In this document: piece after piece, positions 17,480 to 26,992 of the stretch
How the letters are laid out: every line of letters begins with the position of its first letter
Numbering within the stretch: position 1 is the stretch's first letter
Source: Sulfurospirillum barnesii SES-3
GTDB lineage: Bacteria; Campylobacterota; Campylobacteria; Campylobacterales; Sulfurospirillaceae
DNA length: 64,000 bases
Reading direction: 5' to 3'
Assembly (NCBI RefSeq): GCF_000265295.1
Contig: NC_018002.1
Location: 248,001 to 312,000, forward strand
The notes under the pieces: model-generated
Database searches by the model: none
Told to the model about the DNA's origin: nothing
What the model saw: the letters and a program-made list of their open reading frames with translations, nothing else
Translations under genes and position numbers: made by a program

Positions 17480-19753
17480 ATGCTAATGAATGAACCCCGA
17501 AGAAATTTTTTAAAATGCGCAAGTGTGAGTGCCTTGATTCCTGGAAGTTTGGGAGCTGTGGGTACAAATTTTTTAAAAGGCGAAGATACCTCTATTCGCT
17601 CGGTGTGTGAAATGTGTAGCAGTCGCTGTGCGATGGAGGCTCGTGTGATTAATGGTAAAGTGGTCTCTTTGCAAGGCAATGCGTATGACAAAGCCATGGG
17701 AACCTCTTTGTGTGCGCGAGGCGTTGCTGGTATTTCACAACTTTATGATGAACAACGGCTTACGCAACCTCTGATTCGAGTGGGAAAAAGGGGTGAAAAT
17801 AAGTGGCGTGTGGCAACGTGGGAAGAAGCCCTTGATTATATTGCTACGAAATTAAAGGATTTGAAAAAAAACTATGGAGCTAAAAGCGTTATTTTTTCTT
17901 CTAAAACAGGTGAGTCTTATGCGATGTTACGCTCGTTTGCCTATACGTTTGGCTCTCCCAACGTCTTTTCGCATTGGAGTTCGTGTCCCATTGCCATTCA
18001 TACCGCTTTTGAGCATACTTTTGGAGAGACACTGGAGCGTGACTTTGAAAATGCACACTACATCCTCAATTTTGGGCATAACCTTTTTGAGGGCTTGGAT
18101 ATTCCGTTAACCAAAGCAATGGCACGGTTTGCTTCCAACCCCTCTAAAAAGTTGGTAGTGTTTGATCCTCGTTTTTCACTGATAGCCTCTAAGGCGAATG
18201 AGTGGTATCCCATTAAAGCAGGGAGCGATTTAGCCTTTGTACTTGCTCTTTTACATGTATGGATTCGTGATGGAAAATACGATAAAAACTTTGTGCAAGA
18301 GTATACCCTCGGATTTGAACAATTGGCAAAAGCACTCAAAGAGAGCACCCCTCAGTGGCAAGAGAGTTTAACAGGTATTGGTGCTCACGTGGTAGAGCGC
18401 ATCGCAGATGAAATGTATCAAGCGGCACCTCGGTGCATTATTGATTGGGGGCACAAAGCAACAACCTCTCCTGCGGAGTACCAACGAAGCAGAGCCATTG
18501 TCATTGCCAATATTTTAATGGGCAATGTGGAAAGAAGAGGTGGCATTTATTTTGTCAAAGATGCAAAACGCATCAATGCTTTAGCAAAAGAGTCTTTGGT
18601 TCCAACGCTGGATGAAGCGTATCCTAGAGTATTTCCACACGAAGAGCGTTTAGAGGGTGCAGGACAAGGTGGAAAATACCGTTTTGTTTCAAAAGAACAT
18701 GGGGTATTGCAAGCTATTCCAGAAGCCATTTTAGCGCAAAATCCCTACCCCATCAAAGGATGGTTTTTAACCCGTCACAATCCTTTAATTACCCTAGCCC
18801 ATCCTCAAAAAACAAAAGAGGCGATGGAGGCGTTAGAGTTGATTGTTGTGAATGATATTTATTTGAGTGATACTGCTATGATGGCAGATGTGGTACTTCC
18901 AGAAGCGACGTATTTGGAGAGGGACGAGGGTATTCGTGAGCGAAGCGATAAAGTACCTTCTTATACCATGCGTAATCGTGCGATTCCTGCTATGCATGGT
19001 GCGAAAACACTTTTAGAATGTTTGCAGTATTTATCCCAAAAAATGGCTTTACAGACACCTTCTTTCTGGGAGACAATCGCAAAGCTTCGTGTGCATCAAG
19101 CCAAAGGAAATGAAGCGCTTTTAGCACTCTTGCTCAAAAGAGGTGTCGCAACATTTGGGATTCCTGAACTTTTTATGCGAGAGCCATTGGATGTGGAGAA
19201 TTTTGTAGAGCGTTATCCTAAAAGCAAAGTATTTTTAACACAACGTGGATGTTTAAGCCATTTTTTTCATGCGCTTGAGACGCCATCGGGTAAAATAGAA
19301 ATTTTCTCCGAAGCGATAGAGAAAATCTTTGAAGGGTATGGTCTGCCTCGTGGGGTAGATATGGATGTCACACAAGGGTATCCGTATGTCTTAATCAGCG
19401 GGAAAAGTGCGATTCATACCAATGGGCATACCCATAATATTCCCTATTTACATCAGCTTATGCCCGATAATCCTGTGTGGATGCACCCCAAAACAGCAAA
19501 AGCACATGGACTCAAAGCAGGGGATAGGTTTTACGTGGAAAATGGCATTTCTAAAGAGAAGGCAACGGCGTTTATTACCGAGGGGATTCGACCTGACACG
19601 CTTTTTGCCTACATGGGATTTGGAAGAGATGCTCCTGCTTTAAAGCGAACCCATGGTAAAGGCTTAAATCCTTCCAAATTGCTCTCTTTACAGAGTGCCC
19701 CTGTGTGCGGGGCGATGATCACCAATGTGGGTGTGAAAATTACAAAAGCATAG
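17480..19753 (+). CDS. Molybdopterin oxidoreductase, PsrA/PhsA-type catalytic subunit (copy 2)
   Basis: A 757-residue paralogue of the protein at 10.7 kb, with a shorter twin-arginine signal (PRRNFLKCAS), an N-terminal [4Fe-4S] site (Cys43, Cys46, Cys50, Cys78) and Cys169 (SHWSSCP) as likely molybdenum ligand. Around that ligand [15 protein letters not shown] of copy 1 becomes FSHWSSCPIAIHTAF, so the substrate pocket differs and a different sulfur substrate is plausible. The ATG at 17480 follows the FIST gene stop with no gap; ATG at 17486 is an alternative. One core palindrome copy (18252-18259) lies in the gene. Confidence 0.85.
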   Translation: MLMNEPRRNFLKCASVSALIPGSLGAVGTNFLKGEDTSIRSVCEMCSSRCAMEARVINGKVVSLQGNAYDKAMGTSLCARGVAGISQLYDEQRLTQPLIRVGKRGENKWRVATWEEALDYIATKLKDLKKNYGAKSVIFSSKTGESYAMLRSFAYTFGSPNVFSHWSSCPIAIHTAFEHTFGETLERDFENAHYILNFGHNLFEGLDIPLTKAMARFASNPSKKLVVFDPRFSLIASKANEWYPIKAGSDLAFVLALLHVWIRDGKYDKNFVQEYTLGFEQLAKALKESTPQWQESLTGIGAHVVERIADEMYQAAPRCIIDWGHKATTSPAEYQRSRAIVIANILMGNVERRGGIYFVKDAKRINALAKESLVPTLDEAYPRVFPHEERLEGAGQGGKYRFVSKEHGVLQAIPEAILAQNPYPIKGWFLTRHNPLITLAHPQKTKEAMEALELIVVNDIYLSDTAMMADVVLPEATYLERDEGIRERSDKVPSYTMRNRAIPAMHGAKTLLECLQYLSQKMALQTPSFWETIAKLRVHQAKGNEALLALLLKRGVATFGIPELFMREPLDVENFVERYPKSKVFLTQRGCLSHFFHALETPSGKIEIFSEAIEKIFEGYGLPRGVDMDVTQGYPYVLISGKSAIHTNGHTHNIPYLHQLMPDNPVWMHPKTAKAHGLKAGDRFYVENGISKEKATAFITEGIRPDTLFAYMGFGRDAPALKRTHGKGLNPSKLLSLQSAPVCGAMITNVGVKITKA

Positions 19754-19759
19754 GGAAAC

Positions 19760-20329
19760 ATGATGCCAAAACACTACCGATTGCTCTATGATGAAAATGC
19801 CTGTATTGGCTGTCAAGCGTGCAGTGTAGCCTGTCGTGTGGAACACGGTGTGCCCGAAGACTTTTTTAGGCTTCAAGTGCGCATGGAATTGCATGGTGTT
19901 TTTCCTCATTTAGGGATGAGTTATGAACGCATGGCCTGTGTGATGTGTGAAGATGCCCCGTGTGTGAGTGTGTGCCCTACGTTTGCTTCCTTTCAAGATA
20001 AAGAGGGTTTGGTGCATATTGATGAGCGGGTATGCATTACATGTAAATATTGTATTTTAGCCTGCCCGTATCATGCTCGTTTTATCAATCCTTTAAAAAA
20101 TGTGGTTGAGAAGTGTGATTTTTGTTATGAAAGTAGGGTTTCAAAAGCGTTATTGCCTGTATGTGTGAGCATTTGTCCCACCGAAGCACTTATATTTGGA
20201 GATATGAGTCAAACCGATTCTTTGGTCTGTAAAACCTCACAAAAAGAAACACTCATTTTCCCTAAAGCACATCTTAAAACAAAACCAAAAGTCGCATGTA
20301 TTCCCAGACGTAAAGGGGCGAAGTCATGA
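19760..20329 (+). CDS. PsrB-type ferredoxin-like subunit (copy 2)
   Basis: A 189-residue four-cluster iron-sulfur subunit, paralogue of the one at 13.0 kb. All expected cysteines are present: CIGCQACSVAC, CVMCEDAPCVSVC, CITCKYCILAC, CDFC and CVSIC. It serves as a complete reference for the copy that carries Tyr72. It overlaps the membrane subunit gene by 4 bases. A palindrome copy at 20037-20046 reads as Thr-Cys-Lys inside one of the cluster motifs, so the motif even supplies a ligand cysteine here. Confidence 0.88.
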   Translation: MMPKHYRLLYDENACIGCQACSVACRVEHGVPEDFFRLQVRMELHGVFPHLGMSYERMACVMCEDAPCVSVCPTFASFQDKEGLVHIDERVCITCKYCILACPYHARFINPLKNVVEKCDFCYESRVSKALLPVCVSICPTEALIFGDMSQTDSLVCKTSQKETLIFPKAHLKTKPKVACIPRRKGAKS

Positions 20330-21294
20330 GTTCTGTATGGGGAAATGTGGCGCAATATGGGATGGTGCATTGGTCATGGGCGATTGCGGTTTACCTTTTT
20401 TTAGCGGGGCTTAGTTCAGGTTCTATCATGGTAGCTCTTTTGGTGAAATGGAACCGTCATGAGCGTAGCAACTCTTCGATTTGGGATGCGATGATTAAAT
20501 CGGGTGCGGTGGTAGCCCCTCTTTCCATTTTGCTAGGCTTGTTGCTTTTGGTGGTTGATTTGGGGCGTCCTTTGTCCTTTTATTGGTTATTGATTCGCTA
20601 TAATGTCACATCAGTCATGAGTTTGGGTGTGCTGTTTTTATTGCTCTACACACCCATTGTTCTTGTGTTTATGCTCTTGGTTTTTGAGCGAAGTGTGATG
20701 AAATACACTTTTTTTGCACCTCTGGTTTCTTTGATTCAAAGTGTCAAAGAACTGCATTCTTATGCCAAAGTGATTGAGTATTTTTTATTTGTTACTGCCT
20801 TGTGTATCAGTTCGTACACGGGATTTTTACTCTCTGCTTTGTATGCGATTCCTTTGTGGAACAGTCCCATTTTACCTATTTTATTTGTAACCTCTAGTAT
20901 CTCTTTAGGGATTGCTGTGAATATTTTAATAGGGTTGCTTTTTTTTAAAAGCACCATCAATGAAGAGAGTATTAAGTACCTTTTAGTCCTTGATTTACGG
21001 GTTATTTTAACGGAGCTTCCTTTATTGGCGCTTCTTTTTATTGGAATGTTTTACGCAGGAGCAGAATCGGCACAAGCGGCAAAAGATGCACTGAGTGTTG
21101 GATTTTGGGCGGGTCTTTTTTGGTTTGGAGTTATTGGCGTAGGGCTTTGTTTGCCTTTGTTAACGGTCATGATTGCATTGAAGAGTCATGTATACCGCAT
21201 CAGTTATGTGGTGATTAACTCTATGGTGGTAATTGTGGGTGTGTTGATTTTACGTTATTACATTGTCTATGCAGGGCAAATTTATTTAGGATGA
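20326..21294 (+). CDS. NrfD/PsrC-type membrane subunit (copy 2)
   Basis: A 322-residue membrane protein with about eight or nine segments, matching the copy at 13.6 kb from the first segment (VHWSWAIAVYLFLAGLSSGS) to the last (RYYIVYAGQIYLG). It is expected to take electrons from menaquinol and pass them to the iron-sulfur subunit. Only three bases separate it from the regulator gene, so the enzyme and the following signalling cassette share a transcript. Confidence 0.88.
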   Translation: MSSVWGNVAQYGMVHWSWAIAVYLFLAGLSSGSIMVALLVKWNRHERSNSSIWDAMIKSGAVVAPLSILLGLLLLVVDLGRPLSFYWLLIRYNVTSVMSLGVLFLLLYTPIVLVFMLLVFERSVMKYTFFAPLVSLIQSVKELHSYAKVIEYFLFVTALCISSYTGFLLSALYAIPLWNSPILPILFVTSSISLGIAVNILIGLLFFKSTINEESIKYLLVLDLRVILTELPLLALLFIGMFYAGAESAQAAKDALSVGFWAGLFWFGVIGVGLCLPLLTVMIALKSHVYRISYVVINSMVVIVGVLILRYYIVYAGQIYLG

Positions 21295-21297
21295 GAC

Positions 21298-21969
21298 ATG
21301 AAAATTTTACTCTTAGAAGATGATTATAACTGCAACGAAAGTATCAAAGAGTATTTGGAACTTTTAGGCTACGAAGTAGATGCTTTTTTTGACGGGGAAA
21401 GTGCCTTAGATGCTATTATGCAAAAGACCTATTATCTCTTTTTGCTCGATGTTAAAGTACCAAAACTCAATGGTCATGAGTTGATTAAATATATCAAAGA
21501 AGCGAATATTAGTACCCCTATTATCATCATCACCTCTTTGGTGGATATTGATAATATCGCTATTGGGTATGAGCTTGGATGCAATGATTATCTCAAAAAA
21601 CCCTTTGAGCTTAAAGAGTTAGAGCTTCGCGTCAAAGAGCTGATTAAGAAGCATTATCAAACCAGTTCTCAAAGTGAGTTTAAGCTGGCGTGTGGGTATG
21701 TGTTTAACTTTGAAACGGGAGAACTTAAAAAAGAGGACAAAACCATTGTTGCTTTTACTTTAAAAGAGCAAGATTTGGTGCGATTTTTGATTTCTCGAAA
21801 AAACACCTTTTGCGATATTGAACTTATTCGTGAAAATGTGTGGGAGGGTAAAGAGATAAGCTATGCGGATATACGCATGTACATTCGTAAAATCAGACTT
21901 AAAGTGGGTGATGAGCATTTTATTAAATCTTCTAGGGGCTTAGGGTATAAAATTGATGTTATCGTATAA
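21298..21969 (+). CDS. OmpR/PhoB-type response regulator of cassette 2
   Basis: A 223-residue regulator, clearly a paralogue of the one at 5.0-5.7 kb (both begin MKILLLEDD and share YELGCNDYL before the conserved lysine). The receiver domain has Asp51 (LLDVKVPKLNG), Ser80 and Lys101; the winged-helix domain ends FIKSSRGLGYKIDVIV. It is placed directly after a psr operon, so feedback control of that operon, or control of psrA at 10.7 kb, is likely by context. It overlaps the kinase gene. Confidence 0.92.
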   Translation: MKILLLEDDYNCNESIKEYLELLGYEVDAFFDGESALDAIMQKTYYLFLLDVKVPKLNGHELIKYIKEANISTPIIIITSLVDIDNIAIGYELGCNDYLKKPFELKELELRVKELIKKHYQTSSQSEFKLACGYVFNFETGELKKEDKTIVAFTLKEQDLVRFLISRKNTFCDIELIRENVWEGKEISYADIRMYIRKIRLKVGDEHFIKSSRGLGYKIDVIV

Positions 21970-23137
21970 TCCACTACGTTTGGTTTTTGTTTATACCCTC
22001 ATTGTTATGGGGCTTTTTTGTGTACCCAGTTACTTTGCGATTCAAAGTAGCATTATGGAGGAAAAATACAAAGCCACACATGAATTAGTTGAGTGGATAG
22101 AAACCCATGAACACGCCATTTTTGCATCCCAATCGTTTGAAATTCCACGTAGTGTTCGTTTTCGCATCAATATTTACGATGCTAAACACACCATGCTTTA
22201 CCATGATATTAAAGAGCCATTGAGCGATTTAAATTTTAGGGTGCGTTTTATTTACCCTTTTTTATACTATCAAAAAGAGCTAAGAGCGCATGAGAAGCTC
22301 TATTATTTGGTAGTGCAATTGCAACTCAATTATGCACGTATTATTTTTTTAAGTACCATGCTTTTTTTTATAGTGCTTTTTTTAATTTATTTAATGAGCC
22401 ATATTTTTATCAATTCAAGCATTTATCCTTACCGCAAAACACAACAGTATATGAATGATTTTTTTAACGATTCGATGCATGAACTTAAAACGCCTTTGGG
22501 TGTTATTAACATCAATGTTGAATTGCTCTCTCACTATGCAACACCCTCAAAGCACCTTCAACGCATTAAAGCAGCCACCAAACAGATGCAAATGACGTAT
22601 GAAGATGTGGAGTATTATATTAAGCATAAAAAAGTGACCTACAACAAAGAGGCGATTAATCTTTCTGAATACTTAAGTTTACGTATTGCTTTTTTTGAAG
22701 ATATTGCCCTATCAAAGTCTATTGTTTTAACGCACAGCATTGGGCCTAATATGATGATTTATATGAGCAAAGTGGAGTTGCAACGCATTTTGGATAATAC
22801 ACTTTCTAATGCGATTAAATACTCCTTTTATCAAGGTAAAGTAGAGATTTCTTTAGTGCAAAAAGATGAAACACATTGTGTGTTAAGTGTACAAGATTAT
22901 GGGCAGGGCATTAAAGATTTGTACAAAGTCTTTCAGCGTTTTGAGCGAGAAGACTCCGTGCAAGGCGGTTTTGGTTTGGGGTTAAATATTGTGCATAATA
23001 TTTGCAATAAAAATGACATTGATATTGAAATAGAATCGTATGAAAACAGAGGTTCACGCTTTACCTACATTTTTCAAAGAGATAAAAAGAAATTGTTAGA
23101 TTCTGTTGAAACAGACGAAAAAAAAGGGTTTAAATGA
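21956..23137 (+). CDS. Sensor histidine kinase of cassette 2
   Basis: A 393-residue kinase, starting at the ATG inside the regulator's end. Two membrane segments (about residues 8-29 and 129-151) flank a periplasmic part of about 100 residues. The phospho-acceptor is in MHELKTPLGV (His175), and the ATPase part has DNTLSNAIKYS, DYGQGI and GGFGLGLNIV. It resembles the kinase of cassette 1 in size and layout. The small extracytoplasmic part lacks an obvious Cache domain, which may be why a separate Cache protein accompanies it. It overlaps the sensor gene by 4 bases. Confidence 0.9.
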   Translation: MLSYNPLRLVFVYTLIVMGLFCVPSYFAIQSSIMEEKYKATHELVEWIETHEHAIFASQSFEIPRSVRFRINIYDAKHTMLYHDIKEPLSDLNFRVRFIYPFLYYQKELRAHEKLYYLVVQLQLNYARIIFLSTMLFFIVLFLIYLMSHIFINSSIYPYRKTQQYMNDFFNDSMHELKTPLGVININVELLSHYATPSKHLQRIKAATKQMQMTYEDVEYYIKHKKVTYNKEAINLSEYLSLRIAFFEDIALSKSIVLTHSIGPNMMIYMSKVELQRILDNTLSNAIKYSFYQGKVEISLVQKDETHCVLSVQDYGQGIKDLYKVFQRFEREDSVQGGFGLGLNIVHNICNKNDIDIEIESYENRGSRFTYIFQRDKKKLLDSVETDEKKGFK

Positions 23138-23982
23138 GAGAGAAAAAGTTTTTTTTAAGTGCAGCAGTGATGCTGTTTTTTGGACTTGTGTTGCTTTTTT
23201 TGTACCAAAAATCTATGGCATATGAAGAGGAAGAGGCATTAAAAAAACAGATGGATTCACTTTTGTTAACCCTGCACAATAAAATTAAAGAGACCACAAC
23301 CATCTCTTTGGCAAGTTCCGTGGTTTTGGCCAAAAACCCCTACATCATTGCCTGTTTGAAAGAGCAAAAAAAAGAGCCGTGTTTGGGCTATTTAATTGAG
23401 ATTAAAAATACATTAGCCCTTGCCAATGTTTTTGACAATGCACGTTTTCATTTGCATACGAAAACCTTTAAAAGTTTTATGCGCCTTTGGGATTATGATA
23501 ACCAACACAATGATGACTTAAGTGCGTTTCGCCACACCTTAGAGAAGATTAAAACCACAAGAACACCAATGGATGGGATTGAAATTGGAAGACACGGCAT
23601 ATTTTTACGTGCGATTGTGCCTGTGATGGATAAAAATGAGTATCTAGGAAGCTTTGAAACGGTGGTTGATTTTAAAGCACTAAATAATTATTTTAACAAA
23701 GATGGTGTGATGTTTTATGTCTTAATGAAGAAGGAGTATTGTGCTATTGCCAATGCCGTAGTCTACGATGAAACACTGATGCTGGATAACTATGCCATTG
23801 TCAATCAATCCATTAATGGGCTTCATTTTATCAAAGAGGTCAATCTTCAAGGCACAGGGTATATTAAAAAAGGGGATAATTACGTGCTTTACACACCCAT
23901 TACGGATATTAATGGCGAAAATGTTGGCTTTTTTGTTTTAACATGGAAAGAGAGTCTCTCCTTAGCCTCCTTTAAAGGCTAA
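23134..23982 (+). CDS. Stand-alone dCache-type membrane sensor of cassette 2
   Basis: A 282-residue protein with one N-terminal membrane segment (about residues 7-24) and an extracytoplasmic ligand-binding domain like double-Cache type 3: HLHTKTFKSFMRLWDYD, then DDLSAFRHTLEKIKTTRTP, then GIEIGRHGIFLRAIVPV and YLGSFETVVDF. In chemoreceptors such domains are joined to signalling domains; here nothing follows, so it presumably acts through the neighbouring kinase. The partner protein in cassette 1 is its broken paralogue. It ends 11 bases inside the convergent HemN-like gene. Confidence 0.75.
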   Translation: MREKKFFLSAAVMLFFGLVLLFLYQKSMAYEEEEALKKQMDSLLLTLHNKIKETTTISLASSVVLAKNPYIIACLKEQKKEPCLGYLIEIKNTLALANVFDNARFHLHTKTFKSFMRLWDYDNQHNDDLSAFRHTLEKIKTTRTPMDGIEIGRHGIFLRAIVPVMDKNEYLGSFETVVDFKALNNYFNKDGVMFYVLMKKEYCAIANAVVYDETLMLDNYAIVNQSINGLHFIKEVNLQGTGYIKKGDNYVLYTPITDINGENVGFFVLTWKESLSLASFKG

Positions 23983-25237
23983 GGTGTTTTCTCGCTTCGT
24001 TGCGAATTCTATCCATGCCCATGTAAAACTCTTTCATCAACACTAAAAAGAGGTAATCACCGTATTCTGTGGTAAGAATATTCTCTTTATTTTCTTTAAT
24101 GGCTTTGGCAAATTTAAGTGCCATCAACTCTTTTTTAAGTGCATCGTTTACGCTTACGCCAAACATCGCTTCAAATTTTTTCTTTGAGAGTTTGCCATTA
24201 AAAAGATCGACCATCAAACGGTAATACATACGAGAAGTAAGTCCAAATGTGCGCTCTTTAACCACCGCACTTTTTCTTTGAGCAATACACTCTGCGTATT
24301 TATCCAGTGCGAATTCGTTATGATAAAGCGTGTTATTTAAAAAACTAAACGAACCAGACCCCACGCCCACATACTCTTCATTGTCAATTACATACTCATC
24401 AATCATCGATTCACTCTCTTTGGAAAATGACCAACCATGACGGGAAGGATAGCTCTCTTTGAGTGACTCTTTGATGAGGTTGAAGAAGGTATATTCATTG
24501 GCAAGGCTGAACGTTCCTAGCGTTTTTTTGACACTGTTTTTCACCATGGATGAGGTCATTAGAGGGTAGAAGCTGCTCTGTTCTGGGGAGAGTTTTTGAA
24601 GTAATTCTAAATCTTTTAAAAGAGTTTCATTGCTTTGGTTAGGAAAATTAAAAATTAAATCCACACTGGTAATGGGCAAAATACCAAGCATTGCGCTAAT
24701 TTTATCATACACTTCTTCGCCTGAGCCAAATTTTTCATAGCGCCCCAATTTTTGCAACAGGGCATTGTCAAACGTTTGTACACCTACAGAGAGACGATCC
24801 ACCAAGCCATCCAAACGAAGAACGGTTTTAGGTTTGATATGATTAGGGTCGGTTTCACAGGAGACATGTTGAATATTAAAGAGGGTTCGTACCAATTCAA
24901 TGGTTTTAATCAGCTCATCCTCATCAATTAAAGGGGTACCTCCACCCAAGACCAAATAATTAAAACGGTAGCCTAAATCTTTTACATGTAAAAGTTCTTT
25001 TCTCAGATGTTTAAAATAATGCGCTGCTGCTTCTTTGGTATAAGTGAATTTATTGAACGAACAATAGGGGCAAAACATGGTACAAAAGGGAATATGGATG
25101 TATAAAAGATACTCTTTATCTTCAGGTGGGGGCGGTAAGGTGTCTGTGGGTTTGTTAACATGTAAATAGTGTTTGGTGTACTGATGCATAAAATAGCTGG
25201 TGGCATTGGTAACAATCTTGACGTGGCTCTCTCTCAT
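23972..25237 (-). CDS. HemN-like radical SAM protein (coproporphyrinogen oxidase/HemW/HutW group)
   Basis: A 421-residue radical-SAM enzyme. HIPFCTMFCPYCSF gives the cluster ligands Cys52, Cys56 and Cys59, followed by LVLGGGTPLIDEDEL and VDRLSVGVQTFD, as in HemN-related proteins. Family members act in haem synthesis, haem insertion or anaerobic haem breakdown; I cannot place this one more exactly. A palindrome copy at 24981-24992 is read as LHVK. The ends of this gene and the cassette 2 sensor gene overlap by 11 bases. Confidence 0.75.
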   Translation of the reverse strand: MRESHVKIVTNATSYFMHQYTKHYLHVNKPTDTLPPPPEDKEYLLYIHIPFCTMFCPYCSFNKFTYTKEAAAHYFKHLRKELLHVKDLGYRFNYLVLGGGTPLIDEDELIKTIELVRTLFNIQHVSCETDPNHIKPKTVLRLDGLVDRLSVGVQTFDNALLQKLGRYEKFGSGEEVYDKISAMLGILPITSVDLIFNFPNQSNETLLKDLELLQKLSPEQSSFYPLMTSSMVKNSVKKTLGTFSLANEYTFFNLIKESLKESYPSRHGWSFSKESESMIDEYVIDNEEYVGVGSGSFSFLNNTLYHNEFALDKYAECIAQRKSAVVKERTFGLTSRMYYRLMVDLFNGKLSKKKFEAMFGVSVNDALKKELMALKFAKAIKENKENILTTEYGDYLFLVLMKEFYMGMDRIRNEARKHLSL

Positions 25238-25530
25238 AATCTTTTTCCTCTTTTACTCTTGCTTCGTGCATTATAATGCGTTTACGTGATATTTCGAAGG
25301 TGATGAATCTCACAGTTGCTTCGCATATTCCTTACAATGCCTCTTTAATTCTATTTTTTAAGAAATTTTTTTAATTTCTCTTTGCGTATTATAAAGGGTC
25401 AGTGTAATTTTTATGTAAATAAATGGTAACAGAGAAAAAAAGGAAAAACGGGGGAAACGTTTTTCATAACACTAGGACTTTACATTTCACCTTTTAACCC
25501 TTACATGTAAACGTTATGATTTTACATTTT
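25238..25530. other. 293-base gap before the HemN-like gene
   Basis: No gene is seen. On the minus strand TATAAT (plus-strand 25270-25275) about 35 bases before the HemN-like start is a likely -10 box. A palindrome copy is at 25501-25510, near the end of the DUF3817 gene. Confidence 0.5.
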
Positions 25531-25842
25531 TTACACAACAGCACTCTTTTCATTTCTTAGATGTTTCAATTTCGTATCGAGCCAAAAAGGAGCAAAAGGA
25601 ATCAATGAACAGGCAAAACAGAAGAGGGAAAATTTTAACGCCCATTGGTAGCGCACGGAAGCGTGAAACAAAGAAGCAACAAATAAAACAAATAAAACAC
25701 CATGCGTCATACCGATATACCTTACAAAGGTTGGGTCTCCTGCTATGTATTTTAGGGGCATTGCAATGCCAATTAAAAGCAAAAAGGAAAGACCATCCAT
25801 GGCACTAAAAAGGCGTAACCTTGTCAAACTGTTTCCTAGCAT
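25531..25842 (-). CDS. DUF3817-family small membrane protein
   Basis: A 103-residue membrane protein with three segments and the DUF3817 pattern: LRLFSAMDGLSFLLLIGIAM followed by PLKYIAGDP, and then IGMTHGVLFVLFV. The family's role is unknown. The ATG at 25842 is preferred over GTG at 25848 because the site GGAG lies at the right distance only for the former. It stands alone, divergent from ppaC. Confidence 0.8.
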   Translation of the reverse strand: MLGNSLTRLRLFSAMDGLSFLLLIGIAMPLKYIAGDPTFVRYIGMTHGVLFVLFVASLFHASVRYQWALKFSLFCFACSLIPFAPFWLDTKLKHLRNEKSAVV

Positions 25843-25944
25843 ACTCACTCCAACATAAAGAAATATGAAACATCATAACCAAAGATTTTAAACTAAGATT
25901 AAATCTATTGGATAAAAGTGATAGTAAATTTTAAGCATATACGC

Positions 25945-25958
25945 TTTTACATGTAAAA
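25945..25958. repeat. Palindrome copy extended to 14 bp upstream of ppaC
   Basis: TTTTACATGTAAAA, an extended exact copy of the dispersed palindrome, in the 222-base divergent gap between the DUF3817 gene and ppaC, about 75 bases before the ppaC -10 box. Confidence 0.8.
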
Positions 25959-26032
25959 GATTTGGAGAAAATAAAAATACAAAGAGGGTTTGCATTGCCA
26001 TAATTTAGCATGTGAAAATTAGCATAATTGGC

Positions 26033-26038
26033 TATAAT
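26033..26038 (+). promoter_or_regulatory. -10 box of ppaC
   Basis: GGCTATAAT with TATAAT at 26033-26038, 26 bases before the ATG. The same GGCTATAAT surrounds the aroQ promoter. Confidence 0.55.
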
Positions 26039-26064
26039 TTTGAAAAAACTTAAAGGAAGCCGTA

Positions 26065-26982
26065 ATGCAAACCTACGCATGTGGACACATTAACCCCGAT
26101 TCAGATTCTGTTGTATCGGCGATTTCTCTCTCCTATCTTAAAACACAGCTTGGTGAAACATGTACGCCTGCACGTCAAGGAGAATTAAGCCCTGAGACGA
26201 AATTTATTTTAAGTACGTTCAAACTAGAAGCACCGATGCTTAAAAATGATTTCTCAGGCGATAATCTTTACATTACCGATTATTCAGATTTAGCGCAAGC
26301 ACCACACAATCTCAAAGAGACCAACATTTTGGGCATTGTGGATCATCATAAGCTCGGTGACATTACCACCACGACACCTTTAGAGTGTTGGATTCGCCCT
26401 GTTGGCTGTACCAATACCATTGTCAAAGAGATGTTTGACCACTATAAAATTAGCATTCCAAAAGATATTGCAGGGGCGATGATGCTCGCCATTTTAAGTG
26501 ACACAGTACTCTTTAAATCCCCAACATGCACCAAAGACGATACCAAAGCGGTGAAAGAGTTGGCGCAAATTGCGGGCGTGGAAAATTTTAAAGCGCTGGG
26601 TATGGAGATGTTTTTAGTCAAATCCGCGGTTAAAGGTGCAAGCCCACGTTCCCTCTTGCTACGTGATTATAAAGATTTTGAGATGGGTGGCAATAAAATT
26701 GGCATCGGTCAGCTTGAAGTAGTAGACCTCAAAGTTTTTGATGCGATGAAAGAAGCACTTTTTGCTGACATGAAAGCCTATAAAGAAGAGGGCAATCGCC
26801 ATAGCGTGATACTTTTATTGACAGACATTATGGTGGAGGGCTCTCAATTTTTAGTGGTGAGTGATGATGAGAGTAAAATTGAAAACGCATTTAACACAAA
26901 ATTGCTCAACCATGAAATGTGGGTCGATAAAATTTTAAGCCGTAAAAAACAGGTCATTCCTGTCATGGAAAAGCAGTTTTAA
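26065..26982 (+). CDS. ppaC: Manganese-dependent inorganic pyrophosphatase
   Basis: A 305-residue DHH-family (family II) pyrophosphatase that splits PPi into two phosphates and so pulls biosynthesis forward. The metal ligands are visible: CGHINPDSDS (His8, Asp12, Asp14), then LGIVDHHKLGD, the DHH motif. The C-terminal DHHA2 domain includes the basic RHSVILLLTD and the ending SRKKQVIP, which bind the substrate. The length is normal. Confidence 0.93.
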   Translation: MQTYACGHINPDSDSVVSAISLSYLKTQLGETCTPARQGELSPETKFILSTFKLEAPMLKNDFSGDNLYITDYSDLAQAPHNLKETNILGIVDHHKLGDITTTTPLECWIRPVGCTNTIVKEMFDHYKISIPKDIAGAMMLAILSDTVLFKSPTCTKDDTKAVKELAQIAGVENFKALGMEMFLVKSAVKGASPRSLLLRDYKDFEMGGNKIGIGQLEVVDLKVFDAMKEALFADMKAYKEEGNRHSVILLLTDIMVEGSQFLVVSDDESKIENAFNTKLLNHEMWVDKILSRKKQVIPVMEKQF

Positions 26983-26992
26983 AAGCACTTTT

